From Asterochloris sp. CNOR1 (lineage: Eukaryota; Chlorophyta; Trebouxiophyceae; Trebouxiales; Trebouxiaceae): a stretch of 64,000 nt of DNA. Numbering within the stretch: the first letter of the stretch is position 1; every line of letters begins with the position of its first letter. The notes beneath the pieces are model-generated. The model was not told the DNA's origin. It worked only from the letters and a program-made list of their open reading frames with translations, and did not search any database. The position numbers and the translations under genes are program-made. The stretch covers positions 1,054,001-1,118,000 of the forward strand of contig OZ017763.1 of assembly GCA_963969365.1 (NCBI GenBank), written 5' to 3'. Positions 34,901-45,600 of the stretch are shown here, piece after piece.

Positions 34901-35703
34901 AGCTGGAAGCCTCACCATTTAGTTTGGATACATACGCCTGATGGTGTTTACTGTAGTGGGTCTGCAGCAGTGACCACATCACAAGCTCTTCTTGTGCCAA
35001 GCATCTTGGCAGATGACTTTGTAGGAGCCAAGCATCTCCGCCGTGCAGCAGTCAAGCTGGGGCGTGAGCTGTAGCTGCCATGTATGGCCTTCTACTCAAT
35101 CTGGGGCATGGCGGCAGGCAAGCAGCCAAGCATGGCCAGGCAGGCTTACTTTCATGGTTGTCTCATCGATCTGCAAGCAACACAGAGCCCTGTCAGGCTT
35201 GACCCATTTGCATGACCAGAGCATCTGGGCTTCAACTGGGCCAACTCGTCAAAGGAAACTTACATACGGCTCAAGTGCGTCGAACTCATAGATTAGCTTG
35301 GGCAGCGCTTTGGTGTCCACCACTCCTGCGCTGGCAGTCTGCAACATGCAGGCCATTGTGCGCATGTGCATGACATCGCTTCTGGATGCCAGCTCAAGCC
35401 AAGTGTAAGGCGAAGACATCACAACAGCAGCACAGGCAGCCCAGGCTGCAATGATCGATGCCTGCCTGGGAAGGCTGCTGGCTGGCTGCGGAGGCGGCAT
35501 GGGCAGTCAAGGGCAGGCCATGAGGCGATCCCTGTAGAGCATAATCATGGATGATAAGCGAACATGCACATGCATCAAGATTGCAACTGCAGGTCAGCAC
35601 CACACACAGCTGCTCTCACCAGTGCCAACACTGTTCCCGCGGCTCCAGCAACGATAGCTGCGCCAATCTGCCTGATCAGCGGATGCACGCTCTGCTGCCC
35701 CAT
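31981..35703 (-). CDS. MSD: manganese superoxide dismutase with N-terminal hydrophobic extension
   Basis: Detoxifies superoxide to peroxide and oxygen. Thirteen exons join in phase on the minus strand: 35703-35620, 35485-35264, 35170-35150, 34961-34916, 34450-34395, 34137-34083, 33773-33739, 33555-33446, 33079-32988, 32735-32657, 32448-32437, 32256-32221, 32059-31981 (308 residues). Seen in order: ALPKLIYEFDALEPY, IDETTMK, THYSKHHQAYVSKLN, GGGHWNHSMFW, FGSGWAWLQVD, NQDNPLM, DVWEHAYYLKYKN, IWWNVVNWEQV. The metal ligands (two His, then Asp and His of DVWEH) are all present. The Gly in GGGHWNH and the Gln in NQDNPLM are marks of the Mn type, not Fe. The core is of normal length. About 90 residues precede it, with two hydrophobic stretches (AAIVAGAAGTVLAL, ASIIAAWAACAAVVM). 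The first two exons are less certain; a start at 35500 is an alternative. Confidence 0.93.
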
Positions 35704-36304
35704 TGTTCTGGGCCTTTCGGCAGGCTGCACAGCCATGCAACGGCAAGGTTGCATGGTTCTCAGCAGAGGCCTGCATGCAAGTCCTGAGAGTTGCCGTGAT
35801 GCATGCATGCTTGATCTGATCATTGCAGGTTGGTAGCTCATTCGGAAATCTATGTCGGAAGTGTCGCCACCGCCAGGCCAACCTTGGCCACCCACGGCCA
35901 GCATATGAGTTATAATTCACATCAAAAAATTTGCACAATCGAAAACAATTGGCTTTGTAAACAAAACAAGCTTAGAGTGAGAGGGTCAAAGGAGCACAAA
36001 ACCTGGTTGATACTTTGCGCGGAAAGACTTCTTCTGGGTATGAGACGATTGGGAGAAACTGTACTTTTCCATTGCCCGGCTAAGCTCTGAAGGATGTCTG
36101 AAGGGGCTGTGGCAGTCTGAGGAAGAGGCAGGGCAAGGTTGCCTGAGCTGCTGTCCAATTTGATGCATATCAAAGCCCCACCATGGCAGGCAGTATGATG
36201 GTGGTCGTGGGGCTGACAGCAGCTGAGTCCCTTGCCATCTGCAAAGCTGCTGTTTTATAGGTGGTAGGCAAGCAGACGGCCTGCTGGCGGATTGTGTGCT
36301 GTAA
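35704..36304 (-). promoter_or_regulatory. upstream region of superoxide dismutase / 3' flank of the B3 gene
   Basis: No gene is seen. The stretch 35905-36000 is strongly AT-rich and contains a TATA-like string (tataatt near 35911 on the plus strand, attata on the minus strand), about 205 bp before the proposed superoxide dismutase start. Both flanking genes are on the minus strand, so the promoter of one and the 3' UTR of the other share this region. Confidence 0.4.
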
Positions 36305-39300
36305 TCAGGCCTGGCTGCTGCTCTTTTTGTTGGTAGCTGCCCGCGACTGCTTCCTGGGGGCAGGCCTGGCTGCTGCCTGCGAGGAGCCCTGAGCAGCGCC
36401 GTCACCAGCGGGAGAGGGTGGGGTGGCACCCTTGCTGACGTGAATGTGCAGCTGAGTCCTGTCATTGGTCCAGCGCTCCAGGACAACAGTGTCACCTACA
36501 GGAAGGCAGGCAGGTGCAGACTCAGCCTCCTTGTGCAACATAAGATGTGGTTTCATGCGAGCAATGAGGAAGCGTGAGGCTGTCAAGGCTAACAGGCCCC
36601 AAGCCTGAGGCTCATCAGGCGCCAGTATTCAGGCCGTGTGCAAAAAGGTGCAGGTTTGCAAGCAAGCTGGCAGCGATGAGCTGGGAAGCAGCTGCAACAG
36701 CCGGCAGGTCTGCCTCAAGGAGTGAGAAAAGGAACAGACCTAACAAGAGTACAAGGGCAGCATTGCCACCGCAGCAGTGAGGCGCATGACGAAGGCAATT
36801 GGATGCAGCAGCCATTGTTGATCCCCCTGACCTTGCAGGCAGGTCTTTTCAGTTTGCCTGCCCTTATGCTGGTAGCGCAGACACGTGCCAGTCGAGCTCA
36901 CCAACTTTGATTCCCTTGTTCTTCACCAGGGCAGTCCACCCCGTGGTGAACCTGAAGTGGCGTTGCCCTGAGCTGATGAACCCCTCGTACTGCACGGTCC
37001 AGCCCTCCCTCATGTCATCCACAACCTCGATCTTGTGCTTGAACAGCGGCTGGAAGGAGGTGGACAGGGGCGGCTGCAGAGCGGACAGAAAGTGTTCTGT
37101 CAAGCAAGCACCGTCAATTATCCTTGCAGCCCGTGCAATGAGTCAGCCTGCTGCAAGGACCAGGGACATGCAGCCTCTCTAGGGTGGAGGCTGAATAGAC
37201 CTGGGGCTGCCAGCTGCAGACCAGGAATGTGCAATGCAGTGAGCTGCATGCAGCACCAGTATGCGGCCCTGTGTAAGTCTTTTTCTGCTTGAACAGAGGT
37301 TGCAAGGTGGTGTGCAGGCGCCGCTGCAACACAGATGCATAAGGTGAGTGCACTTGAAGAGGGTCACAAGGTCGTCGCTGGAGACCCTGCGCAACCTTTG
37401 CAGGCTTTCCAAAACACAGACATAACCCAGGGGGGAAGACCTGTACAGACAAAGTGTGGCAGACGCCTGTCAGCCCACTGCAGCAGGGTGGAGCATTGGC
37501 TGGGCAGCCAATGGTGCAGCAAGGCAGCAGGTGCGGAGCACAACTCACACACCTTAGCAGCTTTCGTGCAGCATCGCCCAGCCAAGCAAAACGCATCATG
37601 GGTGTCGAGCCTCCAGTGTAGCAGGGCAGGGTGCAGCAAGACAGCGTGCTTTCTTGGATGTGGAGCCTCAAGACCGACGGTGCAGGGTGCAGCCAGGCAG
37701 GGCGCACCTTGGTTGTGGAGCCTTCAGTGTAGCGGGGCAGCAGATGCTCTGCCATGTCCTGCGTGACATGCAGGCGGCTGCAGTAGGTGGGGCACGTGAT
37801 CTTGCGGCGCACCGAGACCACCGGCTGCTTCTGCTGCCCCTGTGGCCCATCAAGTCCTGCATGCAGGGACAGGGCATGTGATGTGCCCTAAACCCTAAAC
37901 CCTAACCCCCATGTGATGTGGTACCCCACCCACACACTCAGACCAGTGGCTGCTTCTGGTGCCCCCCTGTGTCTCTCCAAGACCTGCAGAGAGCCGCAGA
38001 CCTGTGATCCTGCAACGCACAGAGACCACTGGCTGCTTCTGCTGCGCCTGGCAGGCATGAAGAGAAGTAGAGCATTTGAGCCGACTGCAACCATTGGCGG
38101 CTTCTGGTGGCCATGTGAGCCTCCAAGTTCTGCAAAGGGCACGTGAACTGGCCCTGCAGAGAGACAGAGCATGTGAGCTGGTCAGCTCATGCCACTGGCT
38201 GCCTCTGTTGCTGCCTGAGCGCCCCTGCTGACTACTGACCGGCCCGGGGGGAACTTCTAAACAGGGCGCTGGACCTGGGCAACACCCAGGGAGGGCAGCC
38301 TGCTGTTCATTCAACATGCAGCAGCCAGCATGGCATCGTCACCTCAGAATGTTCTGGACGAGCTCAGAATGGTCTGGACGCCGAGGGCACATGCCACAAG
38401 GCGCCGCACAGGAAGACAAGCAGGAACCCCTGTATTGACTACATGCTGAAACGTGTTGTTGACTGCAGCATTGTTGCTTTGCTGGTACGCCAAGACAGAA
38501 ATGGTATCCTGGCAGGTTGGCGGCCGCACCCGGTGGTACAGTCTCGCCAGGCTCCTCATTTCTGAACAACTCTGGCTGCTGTGGCAGCCCCAGCGCATTG
38601 TCAAAGCCTGGGGGCGCTTCATAGGTGTCCAGCTTGCTGCGCTTGGCAGCTGGCTGGGGCATGTCCAGCTGAGCTGCAAGCTGCGCAATGGGGTCTGCAG
38701 CACATGTCAGCCAGATGAGTGCAGTTCAGCTGCTGACGGGAGGATGTGCAGCGGTGTGGCCAGGTGCACGGTTGGGTCTGCAAAGCGCCGTGACATGCCA
38801 TGACCACTCTGAGGCCGGCGGGGACAAGGTGGCGAGTTACCAGCGACTGCACTCTGATGGGGTGCCCTTGTGGCCTTGGGGAGGTGTCAAGACTTGTGCA
38901 GACAAGCGCGTCACCTCACTGCAATCGACCTGCCTGCACATGACAGCACTCTATGCCACGATGGGCTGACAAGCTTGTGTCTGCCAGCAACAGCCAATGG
39001 AGCCTGAGGGCACAGCACCTCAAAACCCCTCAAATGCCTGCCTGCCTGGGGTGGGTGCCTGCCTGGCCTGCGGTCCATTGCAGAGCTCACAAAATCAGGG
39101 GTCTTAGTCTGATAGCCATTCCTGAAAGCTCACCGACACTGCTCCCTGCCCCACGCTTGACTGCCACGTCCAGCCAGATAGCAGCGTCCCCGCTTCCTTC
39201 AGGAGAAGCCCGCCGCTGCAAGTGAAGCTCCTCTCCACTGTACAGGCTCCAGTGATCTGCAAACTGGCGCCACCCCTCATCAAACTGGAATCGCCCCTGC

Positions 39301-42280
39301 AGCCTGTAGGACAAGGCAGCGGAAGCTTGTGAGAGGCAGATTACTTGCATCCTGGTTGACAAATGCACATGTGTCTGTCAAACGTTCAGCATGCAGGTCG
39401 CAAGCCCAGGTCCTTGCCTGCCAATGCACAGCATCACTATATGACCATTGCTGGCAGTGCACGGAGCGCTGGAGGCATTGCTGCAACATTCAGCACCATA
39501 GTCACCACAGCCCAGCACGCACCTGTCAAACGTGCAGCGCGCAAAACAGTGCCACACGTTGTCCATCAGGGTAGCCCCATACCTGGGCAGAAGCAGCTGT
39601 GCATGCACTAACAGCACCTTTGCATCAGGCTCATGGCCCCATGCATGGACAGCAGCCCACCTGTCAAAGGTGCAGCGCATGGGCCAGCTGCGTTGATTGC
39701 AGTCCACCAGAACCACCAGCGTGGCTTCCCCACCCCGACCCAGTTGGGGGCTATCCTGCAGCCGCTGCGCCTGCACCGGTAGCAGCTGCTGGGCCGTGCC
39801 GAAGGGAATGGCCAGCAGGTCGCGGGTCAGGGCTGGCACCACACTAGCAGTTGTGGTCTGCACTCCAGCCCTGGTCAGGTGCAGCCTGCAGGGGCGCAGA
39901 GGGCAGCGGGTCAGCTGGTTGTCTCCATCTCACGACAAGTGGCATGACTGCCACCACGCTGGCAGCTGCTGTTGGCATCTGCATGTGCAATCAGGGATTG
40001 GTAGTTCGTCAGGGCTAGGCATTAGGGTTCCTGTGGTCAGCACACCTACCCCAGTGAGGGCACAGCGGGGCAGTGTTTCAGCAGCTGTCCCTGCTTGTCT
40101 GGCTCTGCCAGCCCGGCAGACTGCCAGCAAAATTGCTTCTCCTGACAATCAGAGTCTGTCCCAGCAACTTAATCAGCACTTTGGCATACATGTACAAGTG
40201 GGCCACCTGCATCAGCTGGGGCAGGCACTTGACGAGAGTGACATCTGACACATGGCAGAGATGAGATGCATTGCTCGCTCCTCTTCAAGATGAGCTGCCT
40301 GCTTATGCATTTGGTGGTGCAACGATATGTCTGCGCCGTGGCCTCCGATGTTGTATACTGAAAAGCCATCAGAGCACAGGAACAAGCAGATCTCCAGCAG
40401 CAGGCAGTGGGACCGAAAACCAGTCGGCCAGGCTGCCACAACAGCTGGCCTCTCTGGGACGCCAAGCTATCCTTGCGGCAGCACATCAGCAGAGCCGTGA
40501 CACTGCAGCCAACCTGTCTGCAATGCTGCTGAAGGCCCCTGGCATGGAGCTGCAGCGGTAGGACAGCTCGGCAGCCGCATCCTGGAAGCTGCCCAGGCTC
40601 CCGCTCAGGCTGGTGCTGCGAGCTGTGTGGGAGTCCAGCTCAGCCGCCAAGTGGGACGGCAGGCCCAGCTCTGCCACGTGCCCCATCCCAAAGGTGGAGG
40701 ACATGGCTGGCAGGGAGCCCAAGCGCCGGGAGGGGTGCAGCTCCTGAGGGATGGCAAGGCCACTTTGCCCGGGGAGGCTTCCTGCAGCAGAGGTGCATTG
40801 TTGTCGCACTACACAGCTCGCATCACCCTGTCGCTAGACTGTGATTCTGGCAGGGAGCCAGGCCGGCATGCCCAGAAGGGCTGCCTGCAGCAGTGGGTGC
40901 ACGTTTAGAGACCTGCTGCTGCTAGGTGAAGAGGAGGGCTGCAACTCCTGACGGACAGCAGGCCATCCTGGCCAAAGGGGGCTGTCTGCGGTAGTGCGGC
41001 GCAGCTGTGACCGACTGTGATAGCGGAGGGCAATTGGCCGCAGCTCCTGGGGGGGAGCCAGACTTTCCTTCCAGGGGAGGCTGCCTGCAGCTACCCGCCA
41101 GATGGCAGCAGGCAGTCGCTACGCGAGCTGTGAGCTGCATGCCACAGTCATGAAGACAATGCTGGCAGGGTCAACCTGCCAGATCCTCAAAGCGGCCTGA
41201 GCTGGCTCCTTGAACTGACCTGACATCGGGCCGGCCCATGCCTCTAGGCCCGGCTGCTGCCAGGCCGGCGCCTGCTGGGGGTGCTGAGGGCCCTGCTGCA
41301 GCAGCGCAAGCAGCGCAGACCTGTTCAGCCCTGTCGAGGCTGGCAGCTGCGCCCCCAGGGGAGCACCCATCACCTGCACGGGCACTACATTTCCTGCGGG
41401 CAGGATGCTGGAGCTGGGGGGCCGGGGGGGGGGGGGCTTCCTGGGAGAGGAGCATGGCATGAGGTCCATTGCAGCAGCGTGTGGGCCATGCAGATACTGC
41501 TGCTACCTGCAAGGGACAGTGCTGCTGTCTGCATGGAGCAGCTCTGCCTTACTTTGGAGCATTGCTGGGTGCTGCAGTGAGTTCCTGTGCTCATGCTCTC
41601 TGGTTGCAGACACGCCTCAATCAGAGAGGCGGAGTGCTTGTGCTGCAAGGGGTGTCAAGGCATGTTGAGCTGTTGGGTGCGTCACAGCCGTGCACGACAT
41701 GGCTTGTCAGCTGGGCAGTGCGCCGCTATGCGGGATGCAGGTCATGCTGGGAAAGCATGTCAGGGTGCGGGAGCATGCAGACAGGCAACCTGCAGGTCCT
41801 CACCTGACGTGTGACCTGCCCCTGACCTAACATTGACACTGTGCCATTGCGCTGTGGGGCAAGCTGCTGCTGCTGTGGCGGTGCGGAAGGCACCTGCTGC
41901 GGGGCACACAGCATGTCCCCAGCAGCCTGAGCCTGTGGGGCCTGTGGCATGAAGAGCGCGCCACTGGATACCTCGGCATTCAGAGGCGCAGGCTGCTGAG
42001 TTGCCCCAGGCATGGCCATGCCCTGCTGCTGCTGCATGAGGGCCAGCAGCAGCAGCTGCTGCTGCCACTGGAACTGCTGGTGCTGGTGCTGCTGGTGCAC
42101 GGCCAGCATCTGAGCAAGGGCAGCGGAATTGAGGCCCTGCTGCGACTCAGGTCCTGGTTGGTCATTTGCAGTGGCATCGCTGGAGAAGGCCTGAAGCCCT
42201 GACATATCACAGTGCGTTGCTGGGCTGCTGCCTGGTTGCATCTTACACACTGCTCCAAGCCCTGGCAGGGCATGCTTCAA
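36305..42280 (-). CDS. transcription factor with two B3 DNA-binding domains
   Basis: Nine exons join in phase on the minus strand: 42280-41804, 41373-41220, 40781-40514, 39885-39661, 39303-39134, 38694-38530, 37856-37708, 37073-36902, 36495-36305 (656 residues). The N-terminus is Gln/Ala/Ser-rich (HQQHQHQQFQWQQQLLLLAL), as in activation domains. The first B3 fold spans exons 4-5: LHLTRA...ALTRDLLAIPFGTAQQLL, ATLVVLVDCNQRSWPMRC, EGWRQFADHWSLYSGEEL. A linker with a likely nuclear signal (AAKRSKLD) follows. The second B3 fold spans exons 7-9: ITCPTYCSRLHVTQDMAEHL, HKIEVVDDMREGWTVQYEG, FTTGWTALVKNKGIKVGDTV, LERWTNDRTQLHIHV. The tail is basic and Ser-rich. The start could be a later Met, e.g. MSGLQAF. 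The donor after exon 3 (GTTGGC) is weak and an extra exon between 40514 and 39885 is possible. B3 subfamily not assigned. Confidence 0.82.
37875..37920. repeat. interstitial telomeric repeat flanked by an 11-bp direct repeat
   Basis: Positions 37886-37909 read as three CCCTAAA-type units (ccctaaaccctaaaccctaa then cccc). The tract is bounded exactly by two copies of catgtgatgtg (37875-37885 and 37910-37920). It lies in the intron upstream of the second B3 domain exon. The direct repeats look like a target-site duplication. Confidence 0.85.
37937..38220 (-). repeat. decayed copies of the B3 exon 7 acceptor and exon start
   Basis: On the plus strand the functional junction reads gagaccaccggctgcttctgctgcccc...tcctgcatgcagg (37813-37867). 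Related segments occur near 37940-37995, 38023-38065, 38090-38140 and 38185-38215, each built on 'acca.tggctgcttctg.tg'. In the gene's own direction they lie in the intron before the acceptor. Confidence 0.75.
39380..39545 (-). repeat. decayed copies of the B3 exon 4 end and donor
   Basis: The functional exon end, CTGCACCTTTGACAG|GTGGGC on the minus strand (39661), has a copy at about 39526-39545 (CTGCACGTTTGACAGGTGCG) and a weaker one near 39382-39402 (CTGAACGTTTGACAGACA). Both are in the following intron. Confidence 0.7.
39995..40085 (-). repeat. decayed copy of the B3 exon 4 acceptor and exon start
   Basis: On the minus strand this segment (CACTGGGGTAGGTGTGCTGACCACAGG...CCTAGCCCTGACGAAC) resembles the functional exon start (CAGGGCTGGAGTGCAGACCAC...CCAGCCCTGACCCGC). 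It lies in the intron just before the real acceptor at 39886. Confidence 0.6.
40840..41100 (-). repeat. three decayed copies of the B3 exon 3 acceptor and exon start
   Basis: The functional start (minus strand, GCAG|GAAGCCTCCCCGGGCAAAGTGG...CAGGAGCTGCACCC, from 40781) has three tandem relatives: near 40840-40890, 40935-40990 and 41040-41095. Each begins GCAGGCAGCC or GCAGACAGCC, and two keep CAGGAG(C/T)TGC. All lie in the preceding intron. Confidence 0.75.
41424..41436. repeat. 13-nt poly-G run
   Basis: A run of 13 G lies in an intron of the B3 gene, just upstream (in gene direction) of exon 2. Confidence 0.9.
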
Positions 42281-42634
42281 ACCTCACATAGTGTGCTGCT
42301 GGATGGGTGGCTGAATGTGTCAGAGTACAAGAGGTCAAAGCCCACCTTGGAAAATCTCAGCCTAAACGCCCTAAAAGCTAGAGCTGTGCTGCTACAGTAC
42401 TATTGTTGGGGCCGGTCACAGGGCCCTCACGATCCACAGGCTCCCCTCAAGGGCTGGAGCTCAATCGCATTAAGTGCATGAGTGGGCATGAGACACGTTT
42501 TTGATGATGAGTGCATGGCTGCAGAAGAAAATGGTTCTTGCCAGATCAGGTGACACTAAATTCAGGTTTCACCTCAGCAGACATCATGGGGCCTGCAAGG
42601 GCATTGCAGCTGCCAGACCAGCCGATGGTGAGTA
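42281..42634. promoter_or_regulatory. divergent promoter region of the B3 and WDR55 genes
   Basis: The two genes are head to head, about 350 bp apart. No coding exon is supported here, although an ATG at 42587 followed by a good donor (GATG|GTGAGT, 42629) could be a short upstream exon or a uORF. No TATA box is evident. Confidence 0.45.
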
Positions 42635-45600
42635 ATGGAGCCCACCTTTTCCGTGCTGCATGAGCTGCTTGGAGATCAGGTGTCACACCTTGTGCAGGAC
42701 TGTTGCTTCCATCCCACAGAGCCAGTGGTGGCAGTTGGCATCATCAACGGGAGGCTCCAGACCTGGTCCTGCAGCGCTGCCACCCCCAGCAAACGCATTT
42801 GCCTCCAGGCGCACAGCGAGTCCTGCCGTGCTGTGCACTTCATGCCCCAAGGTGAAGATTGCTGCCTATCTTGTGAGAGTCACAGCTTCCACTGCACTGC
42901 AGCTGCAATCAGACCAGCCAGCTGCCACTGTGTGCAGTGCACTTGGCTGCAGTAGGGCCATGAACCAGAGTGATGCAGGGACTCTGCTGCTCAGCTCCTC
43001 TACAGACAGACGTGTCATGGCAGTGACAAAAACCCCTCCTGCGTCAAACCTCCTCCCTGATCTGCTACAGGCAGGCTGCTTTTGAGCTTGCGAAGCAAGT
43101 CAAATGCTTGAAGCAGTGACGCAGTTTGTTCTGAGCAGATGAGCCAACATAAGCAGCGGCTTGCCCCTTTGTGCATGTGGGCCTGCAAGGCAATCAGCCC
43201 CTCTAAACTTCACCCACACTTGCTGCAGGCAGCCTGCTCCTGAGCGCCTCTGCAAACAAGTCTATCTTGGCTGTGGACACTGCTACAGGCAAGGCCTCTG
43301 CACGGAGAGAGGCAGCCCATGCCTCAGGTATCAACCGGCTCCTACCTGTTTCAGATGACACCTTTGCAACAGGCAAGGCGAGTCGCACTCTCCCATAGTT
43401 TGCTGTGCTTTGGCAACTGCTGTGCTTGAGGGGGCAGAGTGGTGCATCAGCTCCCTGCAACTCGTATAGTTGTGGCTGGCAGCCAGCTCTGCAAGGACGG
43501 ACTGCCTCTGCCTTGCAGGCGACGATGACGGGCTGCTGAAGCTGTGGGACACACGGCAGCCCAACGCCATAGCAGCCCTGCAGGCTCACACAGACTTTGT
43601 GGCCGACCTGGCACTACACCAGCAGGAGCACTGCCTCCTCAGCGTCAGTGGAGCTGGGACTCTGTCAGTGGTGGACCTTAGAACACGCAAGGTGGGCCAG
43701 GCTGCGCACAGCATGGTTGATTGACTGCTGCGTCAGGGGTGCACTGCTGTGCAGTGCCTGCTCAGTGTGCGTGCTGAGACCCTGTCAGCTGCTGACATGC
43801 AAAGGCACAAGGTGCATGGGGCCTGCTGCCTCCTGAGTCACCAGCAGCAGCAGCAGCAGTGCCTGCCGCCCCGTAGGACCTGCCATGCTGCTTCCAGATC
43901 ACCCCGCTGCCCATCACTCCTTGATTGCCTGATCTATACATGCCTGGCCATGCCTGCTGCTGCAGATCAGGGCTCAGTCAGAACAGGATGCTGACGATGA
44001 GCTGCTGTCAGTGGCGGTGGTCAAGGGCGGGCGCAAGGTGGTGGCTGGAGCACAGTCTGGGGTGCTGAACCTGTTCAGCTGGGGCCACTTCCAGGACTGC
44101 AGCGACAGGTTTCCTGGTGAGCCCTGCGCTGCTGTCAATGCGGGAGACTGCCAGGACTGTGCAGCTAGATACCCTCGCTGGCACACCAAGCACCCATGTG
44201 AGCTGAGGCGTTCCAGTAGAAGCAGTTTGTAGGTCCTTCAGGAAAGTCTTCTAGATGCTCAGTGCACCTGCGCTGCTGCTGCTGCAGGCCACCCGGCGTC
44301 GGTGGATGCCCTGGCAGAGTTTGACGCCGACACGCTGCTGACAGGATCATCAGATGGGGTCATCCGCATCGTGTCCATCCTGCCCAACAGGATGCTGGGC
44401 GTGGTAGGGGAGCACGATGCCTATCCAGTGGAGCGCTTGAGCCTGTCACACGACAGGTAGGCTCCCTGCTCTTACGCACGGCAAGCTGTCAAAGGCTTAG
44501 AGCGAAGTGCCCACACTGTGGAGTGCTTGAGCAGGTCACATGATGGGTGGGGCCACCAAAGCTCAAGACGGCCAGGTCAGTGCCAGGCACCTGAGAAGGC
44601 GAGGTGGCATGAGGATCACCCTGTGCACTGCTAGAGCTTACCTGGGCATACAGTCAAACCTTCGCAGTCTCTGACAGGCAGGGCCTGGTTGCGCCCCATG
44701 CAAAGAGCATCCCCTGCACTGACGCACCCGAATATTGCGTACCAAGAAAGGCTCAGGGGAGCCCGTGCACCAACAAGCGAAGGACCTTGCTGTCCCTGAG
44801 GGGTTACACCAACAGGTTAAGGTGTGACAGCTGCTGTACTGCGCTGGAGCACCTACGCGGCCAAAAACTCTTGGAGTTGTGGGCAGTCACTCTGATCATC
44901 TGGCGGGAATCAACTGGCGGGGAGAGCTGCTCTCAGTACTCCAGGTGCCCTCTGTGCATCTCAATCGTTGAAGCGACTTCTGCTTTCAGGGGCAGTACGC
45001 TCGCTCACCTGTGGATGCGCTGTGGTTGCTCAGTGTTCCAGTTGCGCTGCGGCCTTTCGTGTGAGAGTCAGCCCGGGCGCGGAGTCAGAAGGGCAGACAT
45101 GCTGTCTGCTCAGACCTCCCATGATTCTGTCGGGCGGCCGCTGGTCAGCGCCTGTTAGGCCAGGGTTCAGGAGGCCGCTGCTCAGCATCGCCTCAGCCTG
45201 TCCCTGTGTCTCTGCAAGCAGCGGCTGGACGGTGGCCCTCAAGTTAGTCATCTGAGGGGCGACTCAATGGCTGCATAGAGGTTGCATCAGCATATCAATG
45301 TTTGTTTTGCAGGCGGCAGCTGGTCAGCGGCGCCCTAAGGCAGAGGTCAGAAAGGCTAACATGATATGCACAAAGAGTCATCTCTGCAGCAATCGGCAGC
45401 TGGTCGGCGCGTCCCATGCTGAGCAGAAGGGCAAGCAAGGGTTGCTTGGAATTTCTCAGAATATGTTCCAGTCCTCTGCAGGCGGCAGCTGGTCAGCGCC
45501 TCCCACGACAACACTCTGATGCTCTGGGACCTGGGCTTTCTTTTGGATGCAGAGGATGACGAAGAGGAAGCGGCAGAAGCAGAAGAAGCAACAGAGGCTG

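Noticed and set aside
37114-37821. 235-codon minus-strand ORF across the B3 gene
   Set aside because: It mixes the real exon 37856-37708 with intron that contains decayed exon copies. Splice sites and B3 similarity support only the exon part.
37937-38220. Short spaced repeats that could suggest a CRISPR array
   Set aside because: Copies are diverged, unevenly spaced, and match the neighbouring exon edge. The context is eukaryotic and no cas gene is present.
43328-43333. GT donor (GTATCA) for WDR55 intron 2
   Set aside because: Phase would fit, but 14 residues of a conserved WD40 blade would be lost. The GC donor at 43373 keeps them.
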